Assembly: GCA_963805495.1 (NCBI GenBank)
Contig: CAWDUQ010000002.1
Location: 1,488,001 to 1,552,000 of the forward strand
Reading direction: 5' to 3'
Source: DAHUXD01 sp963805495
Lineage (GTDB): Bacteria > Acidobacteriota > Thermoanaerobaculia > UBA5066 > Gp7-AA6
DNA: 64,000 nt
In this document: piece by piece, positions 51,976 to 60,550 of the stretch
Numbering within the stretch: the stretch's first letter is position 1
Layout of the letters: each line of letters opens with the position of its first letter
Notes under the pieces: model-generated
Databases searched by the model: none
Seen by the model: only the letters and a program-made list of their open reading frames with translations
Told to the model about the DNA's origin: nothing
Position numbers and translations under genes: made by a program

Positions 51976-52827
51976 AGAAAGCGGGCGAGTCGTCGGCGCA
52001 TCACGGCCCAGCGCCGATGGCGCTTGAACGCGGCCACCACGGGCTTGTTCACCTCGAGGGTATCGAGGATGTCCGTCGACAGGACCACGCGATAGCCGGC
52101 GCGCCGGACCCGTCGGCCAAGCACGTAGTCCTCGGCGAGGTAGTCGCGCAGAGCGCCGATCCCGCCGATCGCGTCCAGGGCGGCGCGCGACACCAGGATC
52201 GACTTCCCGACGACGCACGGGCGGCGGAGCACCGCCGAGACGAAGGCCGTCCCCGGCATCAGGCAACCGTTCAAGTAGAGGGATTCGACGCGGGACGCGA
52301 CGCTCCAGGGCCCCGTGCCCGCGAAAGAGGTGCGAGACCACGCCGACGCGCGGATCGAGGAACCAGGAGACCGCACGGGAGAGAAAGTCCGGCCGCACGC
52401 GGACGTTGCCGTCCGAGAACAGGATCAACCGGCGCCGGGCGTGACGCACTCCGGCCGTCAGGCGATTGACCTTGGAGTTGCCGCCGGGCTCGCGCCCGTC
52501 GACGACGAAGGTCGACCGGATGGCCGGGTGCCGGTCCGCCACCCTTCGCGCCACGGCGCAGGCGGGATCGTCCTCGCGGGCGAAGGAGTAGACGATCTCG
52601 TATTCGCCGTAGTCCAGGGCGTAGAAGGTCTCGAGGTTCTCCTCGAGCCCCTCGTCGAGTCCCGCCAGCGGCTTGATGATCGAGACGGGAGGCGCAAAGC
52701 CCGGGATCGGATCCCCGCGACCCGTCCGCCGCAGGCGGATGAGCGTGATCGCCGCCACGCCGTACACGACCGTGCCGAGAACGAGGCCCGCGAGCCCCGT
52801 GATGCCCACCCCCAGGAAAAGGTTCAT
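51678..52827 (-). CDS. GT21/ceramide-glucosyltransferase-like (HpnI-like), interrupted by a 1-nt frameshift
   Basis: Start ATG 52827 (MNLFLGVGITGLAGLVLGTVVYGVA). The N part has PPVSIIKPLAGLDEGLEENLETFYALDY and FVVDGREPGGNSKVNRLTAG, the GT-A donor Asp region. The C part in the next frame continues GTGPWSVASRVESLYLN and contains DYLAEDYVLGRRVRRAGYRVVLS and RHRRWAVMRRRLARFLYSGEML (Q/RxxRW-like). The frames join at an A run (AAA at 52324-52326); one base too many breaks it. Together ~382 aa. Related to hopanoid HpnI and other lipid glucosyltransferases; acceptor unknown. Confidence 0.75.
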
Positions 52828-53534
52828 GCCGTGGCCGCGGCCTCTCCCGGCGTCAGGCGCAGGACACCGATTCCCGTACCGCGGCGCAGCGCTGCCAGAA
52901 CCGAGCCGCGGTCCTTCTCGGCCCGGAGAAGCGTCTTCCAGGCGAAGAGGTGCTCGGGCCGGTGGAAGTCGCTGTTGGCGAGATGCGGGAGGCTCTCCCT
53001 CGAGATCACGGGGTAGAGCTCCCACCGGCAACCGACCTCCCAGAGGTCCACGAGATCGCCGACCTGCTTGCGCCGGTTCCAGAGATACCAGGTATTCGCG
53101 AACCATTCGCTCATTTCGTGCGGATGGCAGGCAACCGTCACGGCGCCGCGGGCCTGCGCCTCCCGCAGCATGTCCAGCGGGTCCCCGTCGGCCGAGAGGT
53201 ACTCGTCGAGACCGAGAGCGAGCGCGTGAACGGACGTATGCCGGTTGATGGTGTTTCGCGTCATCTCGGCTCCCGGGAGGACCAACATGCCATATGTGTG
53301 CCAGGCGCGTTCCGCCTCTCGGGAAATCTCGTCCGCGTAGCGCTTCCAGCTCTCGGAGTCGAGACTGTGGTGAATGCGATGCGCGATCTTTCCGAGACCG
53401 CTGTCGCGGTTGACGATGTGGTCGGTGATCGCGATGACGTCATGTCGGGACCCCCCGAACAGATCGACGACCTTCGTCAGCGGCAGGACGCCGTCGGAGT
53501 AGGTGGTGTGGATGTGGAAGTCACAAAGGAGCAT
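52824..53534 (-). CDS. PHP-domain metal phosphoesterase
   Basis: 236 aa from ATG 53534 (upstream frame extension is arginine-rich shadow). PHP metal motifs: DFHIHTTYSDG (5-15), AITDHIVNRD, VLPGAEMTRN, VACHPHEMSEW, and ANSDFHRPEHLFAWKT. Related to TrpH/YciV-type phosphoesterases acting on nucleotides or 5' nucleotide ends. Overlaps the GT21-like gene by 4 bp, so the two are probably coexpressed. Confidence 0.8.
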   Translation of the reverse strand: MLLCDFHIHTTYSDGVLPLTKVVDLFGGSRHDVIAITDHIVNRDSGLGKIAHRIHHSLDSESWKRYADEISREAERAWHTYGMLVLPGAEMTRNTINRHTSVHALALGLDEYLSADGDPLDMLREAQARGAVTVACHPHEMSEWFANTWYLWNRRKQVGDLVDLWEVGCRWELYPVISRESLPHLANSDFHRPEHLFAWKTLLRAEKDRGSVLAALRRGTGIGVLRLTPGEAAATA

Positions 53535-53635
53535 GCGAACGGCCCGAGTGTGGGCGGTCGGCACGAGGTCCGCGAGAGGACGGGGAAAAGAACCGCGGAA
53601 CGGCCGGTTAAGACGGATCGAGGTCCGCGCGCCGC

Positions 53636-53983
53636 CTAGACCCCGGCTCGGTGAGCCACGGGGTGCCGGCCGGTCCGCCGGGGCCCGACGAACGTGGGTC
53701 GGCCGGCCGCGCACCGGCGCCACGCGATCCACCGCTCACGGGCCTCGTCGGCCGAGGCCACGTCGGAAAAACGCAACGCCTTCATGTCACCCGCCTTGAC
53801 CTCGGCGGCGCGGAGCGAGGCCGAAAAGACGACGTGCACCGGCATCGACGCTTCTCCGGCAAGCGCGTAGGAGAAGCGGAACCGCTCGACGTCCTCCGCG
53901 GCCCGGAGCTCCCGGGAGAATCCGGAAACCGGAACCGAGCGCTCCGCGACGAGCTCCGCATCGATCTCGGGCCCGATCGTCAC
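53636..53983 (-). CDS. Hypothetical protein
   Basis: 115 aa. The middle (EDVERFRFSYALAGEASMPVHVVFSASLRAAEVKAGDMKALRFSDVASADEARERWIAW) looks like a compact alpha/beta domain; the C-terminus is Arg/Pro-rich. No signal peptide. Located between two PHP-domain genes; no family recognised. Codon pattern is consistent with a real gene, but start and function are uncertain. Confidence 0.45.
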   Translation of the reverse strand: MTIGPEIDAELVAERSVPVSGFSRELRAAEDVERFRFSYALAGEASMPVHVVFSASLRAAEVKAGDMKALRFSDVASADEARERWIAWRRCAAGRPTFVGPRRTGRHPVAHRAGV

Positions 53984-54045
53984 GGCCCGACTCTAGGAGC
54001 GCGAGTTGAAGACGGTGTGAAGAACGGGCGGGCGATAATCCGGCC

Positions 54046-54867
54046 GTGCGGGGACTGCCCGACTATCACGTCCACACGTTCCGGTGCGGCCACGCCGGCG
54101 GCGCCTCGCGCGACTTCGTCCGAAAGGCGATCGAGCGGGGCCTCGGTGAAATCGCCTTCACGGATCACATCCCCCTCTACTTCCTGCCGGAAGCCGCCCG
54201 GGATCCGAAGCTCGCCATGGCCGAAAGGGACTTCGACGGCTACGTCCGGGAAGTGGAAGATCTCCGGGCCGAGTTTCGCGGCACGATCGACGTCCGCCTC
54301 GGCCTGGAGGCCGACTACGCCGAGGGCTTCGAGGACGAGCTCGCCCGGTGGCTTTCCCGAGCCGACTGGGACCTCGTCCTCGGGTCGGTCCACTGGGTCG
54401 ACGGGGGCTGGATCGATGACCCCGCCACGTCGCCCGCCCGGTTCGAGCGCGAGGGAGCCGAGCAACTCTACGAGCATTACTACCGGCTGCTGGCGAAGGC
54501 CGCCGGAACCGGACTTTTCGACGTGCTCACCCACTTCGATCTGCCCAAGAAGCACGGGCACCGGCCAGCGTCCCCGCGCGAAACCGCCGAGCGTGCGGCC
54601 ATCGCGGCGGCCCGCAGCCGCGGTGTTGCCGTCGAGATCTCGTCGGCCGGCCTGCGCAAACCCGTCAGCGAGGCCTACCCCGAGCCGCGGCTGCTCTCGG
54701 CGATCGTGGCGGCCGGGATTCCCGTCACGTTCTCCTCGGATGCCCACGCGCCCGCGGAGGTCGGTTGGGGTTTCGACAAGACGCTGGAGCTCGCCCGGGC
54801 GGCGGGCGCGACCGAGTTCGTCACTTTCGAGAAGAGGCGGCCGATTCCGCACTCCCTGACGCGGTGA
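54046..54867 (+). CDS. Histidinol-phosphatase-like PHP hydrolase (HisJ/HisK type)
   Basis: 273 aa, GTG start at 54046. PHP motifs: DYHVHTFRCGHAGGASRDFVRKAIERGLGEIAFTDHIPL (metal-binding H-x-H, D-H), RLGLEADYAEG, LGSVHWVDGGWIDDP, FDVLTHFDLPKKHG, FSSDAHAPAEVG. This is the pattern of bacterial HisJ-type histidinol-phosphatases (histidine biosynthesis). No other his genes are near, so another phosphate ester could be the substrate. The 3' end overlaps the convergent GH1 gene by 47 bp. Confidence 0.85.
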   Translation: MRGLPDYHVHTFRCGHAGGASRDFVRKAIERGLGEIAFTDHIPLYFLPEAARDPKLAMAERDFDGYVREVEDLRAEFRGTIDVRLGLEADYAEGFEDELARWLSRADWDLVLGSVHWVDGGWIDDPATSPARFEREGAEQLYEHYYRLLAKAAGTGLFDVLTHFDLPKKHGHRPASPRETAERAAIAAARSRGVAVEISSAGLRKPVSEAYPEPRLLSAIVAAGIPVTFSSDAHAPAEVGWGFDKTLELARAAGATEFVTFEKRRPIPHSLTR

Positions 54868-56116
54868 ACGCGCGCCCGAGCGCTGCGAACACGTCGGCGG
54901 AACCGCGCCGCCGCCGCGCGTACGTGGCGTAGTCGACCTCGAAAAGCCCGAATCTCGGACGGAAGCCCTCGAGCCACTCGAAGTTGTCGATCAGCGACCA
55001 GTAGAAATAGCCCTCGACGGGCGTCCCCGCATCGCGACGGTGGGCGAGCACGGCCGCGTGCTCCCGGAGGAAGTCCCCGCGACGCCGGTCGTCGGCCGTC
55101 GCGATCCCGTTCTCCGTCACGATCACCGGCTTTCCGGTCGCCGCAGCCTGGCGGAGCACCACGTCGAACCCGTGGGGATGGACTTCCCATCCGGTGTCCG
55201 TCAGGCCTCGTCCGGCGGGGTCGCGGTAAAAGAACCGGCCGATGGCGCCGGGCCGGCCGTGGAACCGGATGTGCACGCGGCTGTAGTAGTTGACGCCGAC
55301 GTAGTCGTTGGCGGCGGGAAGGTCGGGAATGCGGACACGGAACCGCCCCTCGCCCGGAAACGACCAGGCGAGGTCGCCGGTCGTGATCGCCTCCAGCAGC
55401 GCAAGGTTGTAGAGACGCTCGCCTTCGCGGGCGAGGCGGCGGTCGAGAAGGCGATCGGCCCGGTCGGGCGCAAACTCCATCATGTTGTGCGCGATGCCGA
55501 CCCGGGCGGCCGGGATCCGCTCGCGTATCGCCGCGGCGGCGGCGACGTGCGCCCGCAGCATGTGTTCGAAGGCCCGGGCCGCGGCGCGAAACCCCCGCTT
55601 TCCGGGCGGAATCCGGCCGTCGAGGTAGCCGCCGAGAAGCAGCACGACCGGCTCGTTCAGCGTGACCCAGAGGCGGACCGACGGGCCGAGCGCCTCGGCG
55701 ACGACCTCGGCGAACCGCCGGAACCGATCAACGGCGCGGGGATCCTCCCACCCGCCCTCGGACCAGAACCATCGCGGGTGCGTGTAATGGCAGAGCGTGA
55801 CGCAGGGTTCGACGCCGAGCCGGGCGAGGACCCGCACCCTCTCCCGTTCGGACGCCAGGGCCTCGTCGCAGAACCGACCCGGCTCGGGCTCGATCCGGCT
55901 GCGCTCGAGCGAATACCGGTAGGCGTTGGCGGAGAGCGTCGGCAGGAGACCGAAGTCGGTCCGCCAGCGCTCGCCGTGCCCCGACGCGCGACCGCAGCGA
56001 ACGCCGCGGACCTTGAGGCGCTCGAGGTCTTCCCACTCGGTCCAGTCGTTGTCGCGGGCCCCCTCGACCTGGTACGCCGAGGTCGCGACACCCCAGAGGA
56101 AGGAGGGAGGGCTCAT
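54821..56116 (-). CDS. Glycoside hydrolase family 1 (beta-glycosidase-like)
   Basis: 431 aa. (beta/alpha)8 GH1 enzyme: SFLWGVATSAYQVEGARDNDWTEWED at the N-terminus, YRYSLERSRIEPEPGRF, HYTHPRWFWSEGGWED, acid/base Glu in LWVTLNEPV (about 152), YYSRVHIRF, nucleophile Glu in PVIVTENGIAT (about 335), and YFYWSLIDNFEWLEGFRPRFGLFEVDYAT. Cytoplasmic (no signal). Substrate is probably a beta-glucoside or galactoside. Lies upstream of phoU, 50 bp away, on the same strand. Confidence 0.93.
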   Translation of the reverse strand: MSPPSFLWGVATSAYQVEGARDNDWTEWEDLERLKVRGVRCGRASGHGERWRTDFGLLPTLSANAYRYSLERSRIEPEPGRFCDEALASERERVRVLARLGVEPCVTLCHYTHPRWFWSEGGWEDPRAVDRFRRFAEVVAEALGPSVRLWVTLNEPVVLLLGGYLDGRIPPGKRGFRAAARAFEHMLRAHVAAAAAIRERIPAARVGIAHNMMEFAPDRADRLLDRRLAREGERLYNLALLEAITTGDLAWSFPGEGRFRVRIPDLPAANDYVGVNYYSRVHIRFHGRPGAIGRFFYRDPAGRGLTDTGWEVHPHGFDVVLRQAAATGKPVIVTENGIATADDRRRGDFLREHAAVLAHRRDAGTPVEGYFYWSLIDNFEWLEGFRPRFGLFEVDYATYARRRRGSADVFAALGRAFTASGSAESAASSRK

Positions 56117-56166
56117 GTAGCGAGAAGGGTGCCAGCCCCGGGCCGGCCGCCGTCAATCGGCCGACG

Positions 56167-56832
56167 TCAGGGCAGCTCCGCCGCGTGGTGCTTGACCCAG
56201 CGCGCCTCGGCGATGAAGATCGTGTCCTCGCAGATGTTGGTTGCGAGGTCGCCGACCCGTTCCAGATTTTTCGAGATCGAGATCAGCTCGATGCAGTAGG
56301 TCGTCAGCGCCGGGTACTCCGCGATGTACGTCAGGAGCTCGCGGATGATCGAGACGTTCTTCTCGTCCAGGATGTCGTCCTTCTTGATGACGCGCCGCGC
56401 CAGGTCCGCGTCCCGGTTGACGAAAGCGTCGAGCGAGGATTTGAGCATCGCCATCGCGACTTCGGCCATGTAGGGGATGTCGATGAACGGCTTGAAGGGC
56501 TTCTGCCCCGCCAGCCGCTCGGCCCCCTCGGCGATGTTCACGGCGTGATCGCCGATCCGCTCGAGATCGCTGTTGATCTTGAGCGCCGCGATCAGGAATC
56601 GCAGGTCGACCGCGACCGGCTGCTGCAGGGCGAAGAGGGCGATCGCCGCCTCCTCGATCTGCACCTCGATCCGGTCGATCTCCTCGTCGTTGGCGATGAC
56701 CGCACGGGCCTTCTCGGCGTCCATCTCGGTCAGGGCCTCGATCGAGCCGTGGATCTGTCGCTCGACCTCGCCGCCCATCAGGATCAGCTGGCGGCGCAGG
56801 CCCTCCAGCTGCTCCGAGAAATGCTCCTTCAC
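56167..56832 (-). CDS. phoU: Phosphate uptake regulator PhoU
   Basis: 221 aa, two repeats of a three-helix bundle. Opens KEHFSEQLEGLRRQLILMGGEVERQIHGSIEAL; metal-binding ExxxD motifs in NDEEIDRIEVQIEEAAI and NINSDLERIGDHAVNIAEGA, then AYPALTTYCIELISISKNLERVGDLATNICEDTIF. Negative regulator linking Pst flux to PhoR. It is about 9 kb from pstB, after ppk and other genes, rather than in the pst operon, and sits beside ppx. Confidence 0.95.
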   Translation of the reverse strand: MKEHFSEQLEGLRRQLILMGGEVERQIHGSIEALTEMDAEKARAVIANDEEIDRIEVQIEEAAIALFALQQPVAVDLRFLIAALKINSDLERIGDHAVNIAEGAERLAGQKPFKPFIDIPYMAEVAMAMLKSSLDAFVNRDADLARRVIKKDDILDEKNVSIIRELLTYIAEYPALTTYCIELISISKNLERVGDLATNICEDTIFIAEARWVKHHAAELP

Positions 56833-56853
56833 GCGTCCTCCCGTTCCTCCGCC

Positions 56854-58449
56854 TCAGCTCCAGAGCGCCTCGGCGGAAAGGATCTCGAGGTCCTTCTGCA
56901 GGAGGTCCTCGCGTCCCGCCGGAACGGCGCGGAGCGCCACACCCCGGTCGTACACCTTCTCGAACAGGTCCGATTTCTTGCGGGCCGCGTCGAGCTCGGG
57001 CTCGCAGTCCATGCGCGCCGCCGCCTCGACCTCGATCTTCCGGGCCCGCACGCGGCAGGACACTCCGGTCACGATCTGGCGGTGGCTCCGGTCGAGGCCG
57101 TCGGCGATGCGCAGGATCGCCGCCAGCTTTTCGACCACCGCCTGGAGGTACGGATTGAGTCGGCGCCAGTTTTCGTGAGCGTATTTCGGCCCTCCACCCT
57201 TGTGGTACCGCGCGAGCGAGGCGAGCACCTCGATCTCGTCGGCCGAGAAACCCGTGAGATCGCCGTGCGTGATCAGGTAGTAGGAGTGCCGCTGGTGCTT
57301 CGCATAGCCGATGTAGCAGCCGATGTCGTGCAGCAGAGCGCCGTACTGCAGCCACTCCCGCTCGGTCGCGGTGAGCTGGTGGATCGAATGCGTCTGGTCG
57401 AAGAGCTCGAGCGCCAGGCGGGCGACGTGCGCCGCGTGGAGCACCTCGGCGTTGCCGCGCCGCAGAAGGCGGTCGACGCTTCGGGCCCGCATGTCGCGGT
57501 TCGACACGATGCGGGTCTCGCCGTGACGGGCCACGTAGTCGAGAAGAAGGCCCTCGCGCAGCCCCCGCTCCCCCACCACGATCGCGTCGGCGCCGGTGCG
57601 TTTCAGGATCCACGCAAGCACGAGCCCGCCGGGGACCGCGATGTCGCGCCGCCGCGGGTCGAGCCCGGGGACCCGCAGCTTTTCCTTCTCCGTCGTCCGA
57701 CGCAGCACCTTGTTGACCTTCCGGAGGCCATCGCGGGTCAGCGTCCGATGGCCCGTGGGGCTCGGCTCGCGCCCGAGGATCGCGGCCTCGTGCACGAGCG
57801 ACAGCGACTGGATGGTGCCGGAGGAGCCGACGCACGTCTTGAAGCCCTTCTTCCGGACCGCGTCGGCCGCGCGCTTGGCGGCGGCACGGACCTCCTTCTT
57901 CATGGCTCGCAGGTCCTTGTCCGAGGGCGGGTCGTTGCGGGCGTGCCGATCGGCGAGGCGAACGACCCCGAGCGGCAGGCTTTCCGTGAGAAGAACGCGC
58001 GTACCGTCGGAAATCACGAACTCCGTCGAACCGCCGCCGATGTCGATCAGGAACAGGGGGTCCTGGCGCGCCGGGAACTCGCTCCGCAGCGCCAGGTTGA
58101 TCAACCGAGCTTCCTCCTCGCCCGAGATGACCTCGACCTTGACGCCCGTCCGCTTCCGGACCGCGTTGACGAAATCGTCGGAGTTGGTGGCCTCCCGGAC
58201 CGCGCAGGTCGCGACGGCGCGGACGACCTGGGCACCGGCGCCCCCGGCCAGTTTGACGAAATGCTCGACCGTCGAGGCCCCCGCCTCGATCGCCTCGGAA
58301 GACAGCCTGCCCGTGCGGAGCGTCTCGCTGCCGAGACGCACCATCGCCTTCTCGCGGAGAAGCACCTCGAGCGAGCCGTCGTCCTCGACGTTCGCGACGA
58401 GCAGCTTGATGCTGTTGGTTCCGATGTCGATCGCGCCGAGCGTACGCAT
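56854..58449 (-). CDS. ppx: Ppx/GppA exopolyphosphatase with HD domain
   Basis: 531 aa from ATG 58449. N-terminal ASKHA domains: AIDIGTNSIKLLVANV, EEEARLINLALRSEF, DIGGGSTEFVI (about 138-148), VGSSGTIQSL. C-terminal HD-type domain with ALLHDIGCYIGYAKHQRHSYYLITH (about 371-395), as in exopolyphosphatase/guanosine pentaphosphatase. Hydrolyses terminal phosphate from polyphosphate, and probably pppGpp. Just upstream of phoU in the same orientation; divergent from the CHAD gene. Confidence 0.93.
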   Translation of the reverse strand: MRTLGAIDIGTNSIKLLVANVEDDGSLEVLLREKAMVRLGSETLRTGRLSSEAIEAGASTVEHFVKLAGGAGAQVVRAVATCAVREATNSDDFVNAVRKRTGVKVEVISGEEEARLINLALRSEFPARQDPLFLIDIGGGSTEFVISDGTRVLLTESLPLGVVRLADRHARNDPPSDKDLRAMKKEVRAAAKRAADAVRKKGFKTCVGSSGTIQSLSLVHEAAILGREPSPTGHRTLTRDGLRKVNKVLRRTTEKEKLRVPGLDPRRRDIAVPGGLVLAWILKRTGADAIVVGERGLREGLLLDYVARHGETRIVSNRDMRARSVDRLLRRGNAEVLHAAHVARLALELFDQTHSIHQLTATEREWLQYGALLHDIGCYIGYAKHQRHSYYLITHGDLTGFSADEIEVLASLARYHKGGGPKYAHENWRRLNPYLQAVVEKLAAILRIADGLDRSHRQIVTGVSCRVRARKIEVEAAARMDCEPELDAARKKSDLFEKVYDRGVALRAVPAGREDLLQKDLEILSAEALWS

Positions 58450-58549
58450 GGCCGGGCGATTGTCGCCCTCGGCCGGCGGAACCCGGTGAAGACCGTGTGA
58501 AGGGCGCGTGAAGGCGGCTTTCCGTGTCGTCTCTCTATAATATCGCCCC

Positions 58550-59368
58550 GTGCGCGATCCCGGCGAACTCTGGAGGCTGCGGGTACGCTCCGTCGACCGG
58601 GCGCGCCGGGCCGCGCGTCGCGCCGAACCGGAAGGACTCCACGACCTGCGGGTCGCGTTGCGCCGCGTCAGCGCCACCGCGGACGCGCTCGGCGCCCGCC
58701 GAGTCTCGCGCGAGGCGCGCGGTCTCGTGCAGTCGCTCTCGGCCGATCGGCAGATCCAGGTCGATCGCCAGCTTCTGGCGCGCATCGGCCAGCTCGGCTA
58801 TCTCTCGCCCGACGCCGCGACGGCGCTCGCCGCGCGATGGGAAAAGCTCTCCGAGCGCGGCACCCGGCGGATCGTCCGGGCCGCCGACGGCAGGACCCTG
58901 CGGAGGCTCCTGAAGGACATGGACCGGCTCGCCCGCCGCAAGGCCGGCGACTCCGCCGAACGCCTCGAGCGCGCACGGGTCAGGGCCGAGGAGACGCTCG
59001 CCCACTCTCTCGAGGGCAAGGACGACGAAGAGCTCCACCGATACCGGATCGCCGTGAAGAAGGCCCGTTACCTGGCCGAAGACCTCGCGGCCCTCGGCGT
59101 GCGGCGGTTCACGAGCTCGATCGAGCGCGAAAAGGAGCTCCAGGAGGCGCTCGGGCGGTGGAACGACCTTCGGATGTTCTGCCGACGCCTGGCGGAGGGC
59201 CGCGACGAAGCCGAGGAGCGCGGCGCGATCACGCTCGCCGCCGAGCTCGAACGCCTGCTCGCGATCCTCGAGCCCACCATCGGCTCGATCCGGCGGGCGG
59301 CCGTCGACGCGTCGAAAGCGCCCGAAGTCGTCTCGATCGCGGAGAAGCGCGCCGCGCGGCGCGTCTGA
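58550..59368 (+). CDS. CHAD-domain protein, polyphosphate-associated
   Basis: 272 aa from a GTG start. Helical CHAD features: EGLHDLRVALRRVSATADALG (conserved H-x-x-R-V-x-x-R-R, about 31-41), DEELHRYRIAVKKARYLAEDLAALG (about 164-188, second H-x-x-R-x-x-x-K-K), EKELQEALGRWNDLRMF, with very high Arg and Lys content. CHAD domains bind polyphosphate and coat its granules. Divergently transcribed from ppx with about 100 bp between them, which supports this reading. Confidence 0.9.
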   Translation: MRDPGELWRLRVRSVDRARRAARRAEPEGLHDLRVALRRVSATADALGARRVSREARGLVQSLSADRQIQVDRQLLARIGQLGYLSPDAATALAARWEKLSERGTRRIVRAADGRTLRRLLKDMDRLARRKAGDSAERLERARVRAEETLAHSLEGKDDEELHRYRIAVKKARYLAEDLAALGVRRFTSSIEREKELQEALGRWNDLRMFCRRLAEGRDEAEERGAITLAAELERLLAILEPTIGSIRRAAVDASKAPEVVSIAEKRAARRV

Positions 59369-59396
59369 CTCCCGCCGAGACCCCGCCGCTCCGCGC

Positions 59397-60515
59397 CTAG
59401 CGTCCGACGAGGCCGGCCTTCAGGTCCCCGGCGAGGGTGCGGTGGAAGACATGCTCGCCGCCCTCGCGCCGCACCGACAGGCGCCCGGCCCGGTAGGCCC
59501 GGGACGTCAGGCCCCTCTGGACCGAGTCGCAGATCGCGAGGTCCTCGTCCTGGACGCGGTTGCCGACGTCGATCGAGGCCTTGCAGCGCGCGATCGCTTC
59601 GGGAGTCGCGACGTCGGTAAAGTAAAAGTCGAAGATGACCTCGGAGCGGTGGGCGCCGAGCGGCCGGACGAGGTTGGTGTCCATCACGCCCTCGTACCAG
59701 TTGACCATGAAGTTCGGGTAGATCCAGTAGTACAGCGCCTTCTTCCCCCCGCGCACCGCGGCCACGTCGCCCTCGGCGTTCGTGTGGTCGATCGGGCTCC
59801 ACTGGAGGCACCAGTTCTCCCCGGTCTCGATCATGTACTGGCTGTAGTCGAGGACCGACGACAGGCTCTTGTGGAGGTGCGGCACGTGGTAGCCGCCGTC
59901 GAGATAGTTGTCGACGAAGACCTTCCAGTTGCACTCGAACGTCCAGCGCCGCCGTTCGACGAATTGGAAGCGCTCGAGCTTGAGCTCCGCGAACTGCCCG
60001 ACGAGGGGACCGAGCTCCTCCTCGAGGGGCGGGCCGCCCGGCTCGAGACGCACGAAGACGAACCTTTCCCAGACGGCCGTCTCGACCGGCACGAGCCCGT
60101 TGCGGCCCCTGTCGAAGTTGCAGACGCCTGCGAAGTCCGGCGTTCCCTTGAGCTCGCCCGAGAGGGCGTACGTCCAGCCGTGGTACGGGCAGCGGAGGAT
60201 CGGCGCCTTCCCGGCCTCCTCGGTCATCACGGCCGCCGCGTGGTGGCGGCAGACGTTGAAGAAGCCCCGGAGCTGCCGGTCCTCGCCCCGCACGACGACG
60301 ATCGGCTCTCCCGCGAGCATGGCCGTGACGTACTGGCCGGGCTCGGCGAGCTGGTCGAGCCGGCCGACCATCTGCCAGGTCCGCGAGAAGACCGTGCGGC
60401 GCTCGAGCTCCGCGACGCGTTCGTCGACGTACCAGGGCGCGGGGATCGTCCAGGCCTCGTCGAGCGGGGCCCCGGCGTCGTAGGAATCGAGGATCTCACG
60501 GACCGAGGCTTCCAC
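59397..60515 (-). CDS. Rieske non-heme iron oxygenase alpha subunit
   Basis: 372 aa from GTG 60515 (GGAGG upstream), longer ORF is a shadow. Rieske cluster ligands C-R-H at 89-91 and C-P-Y-H at 109-112 (CxH-x17-CxxH). Catalytic iron site in VDNYLDGGYHVPHLH (two His), a conserved Asp bridge in that motif. Resembles aromatic ring-hydroxylating or N-demethylating oxygenases such as the glycine betaine monooxygenase GbcA. No reductase/ferredoxin gene is visible. Directly after gcvT-like gene, on the same strand, suggesting an O- or N-demethylation role. Confidence 0.9.
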   Translation of the reverse strand: MEASVREILDSYDAGAPLDEAWTIPAPWYVDERVAELERRTVFSRTWQMVGRLDQLAEPGQYVTAMLAGEPIVVVRGEDRQLRGFFNVCRHHAAAVMTEEAGKAPILRCPYHGWTYALSGELKGTPDFAGVCNFDRGRNGLVPVETAVWERFVFVRLEPGGPPLEEELGPLVGQFAELKLERFQFVERRRWTFECNWKVFVDNYLDGGYHVPHLHKSLSSVLDYSQYMIETGENWCLQWSPIDHTNAEGDVAAVRGGKKALYYWIYPNFMVNWYEGVMDTNLVRPLGAHRSEVIFDFYFTDVATPEAIARCKASIDVGNRVQDEDLAICDSVQRGLTSRAYRAGRLSVRREGGEHVFHRTLAGDLKAGLVGR

Positions 60516-60550
60516 GGGGCCCTCCTTGCGCGGCGGCTCGACGTCCGGTC

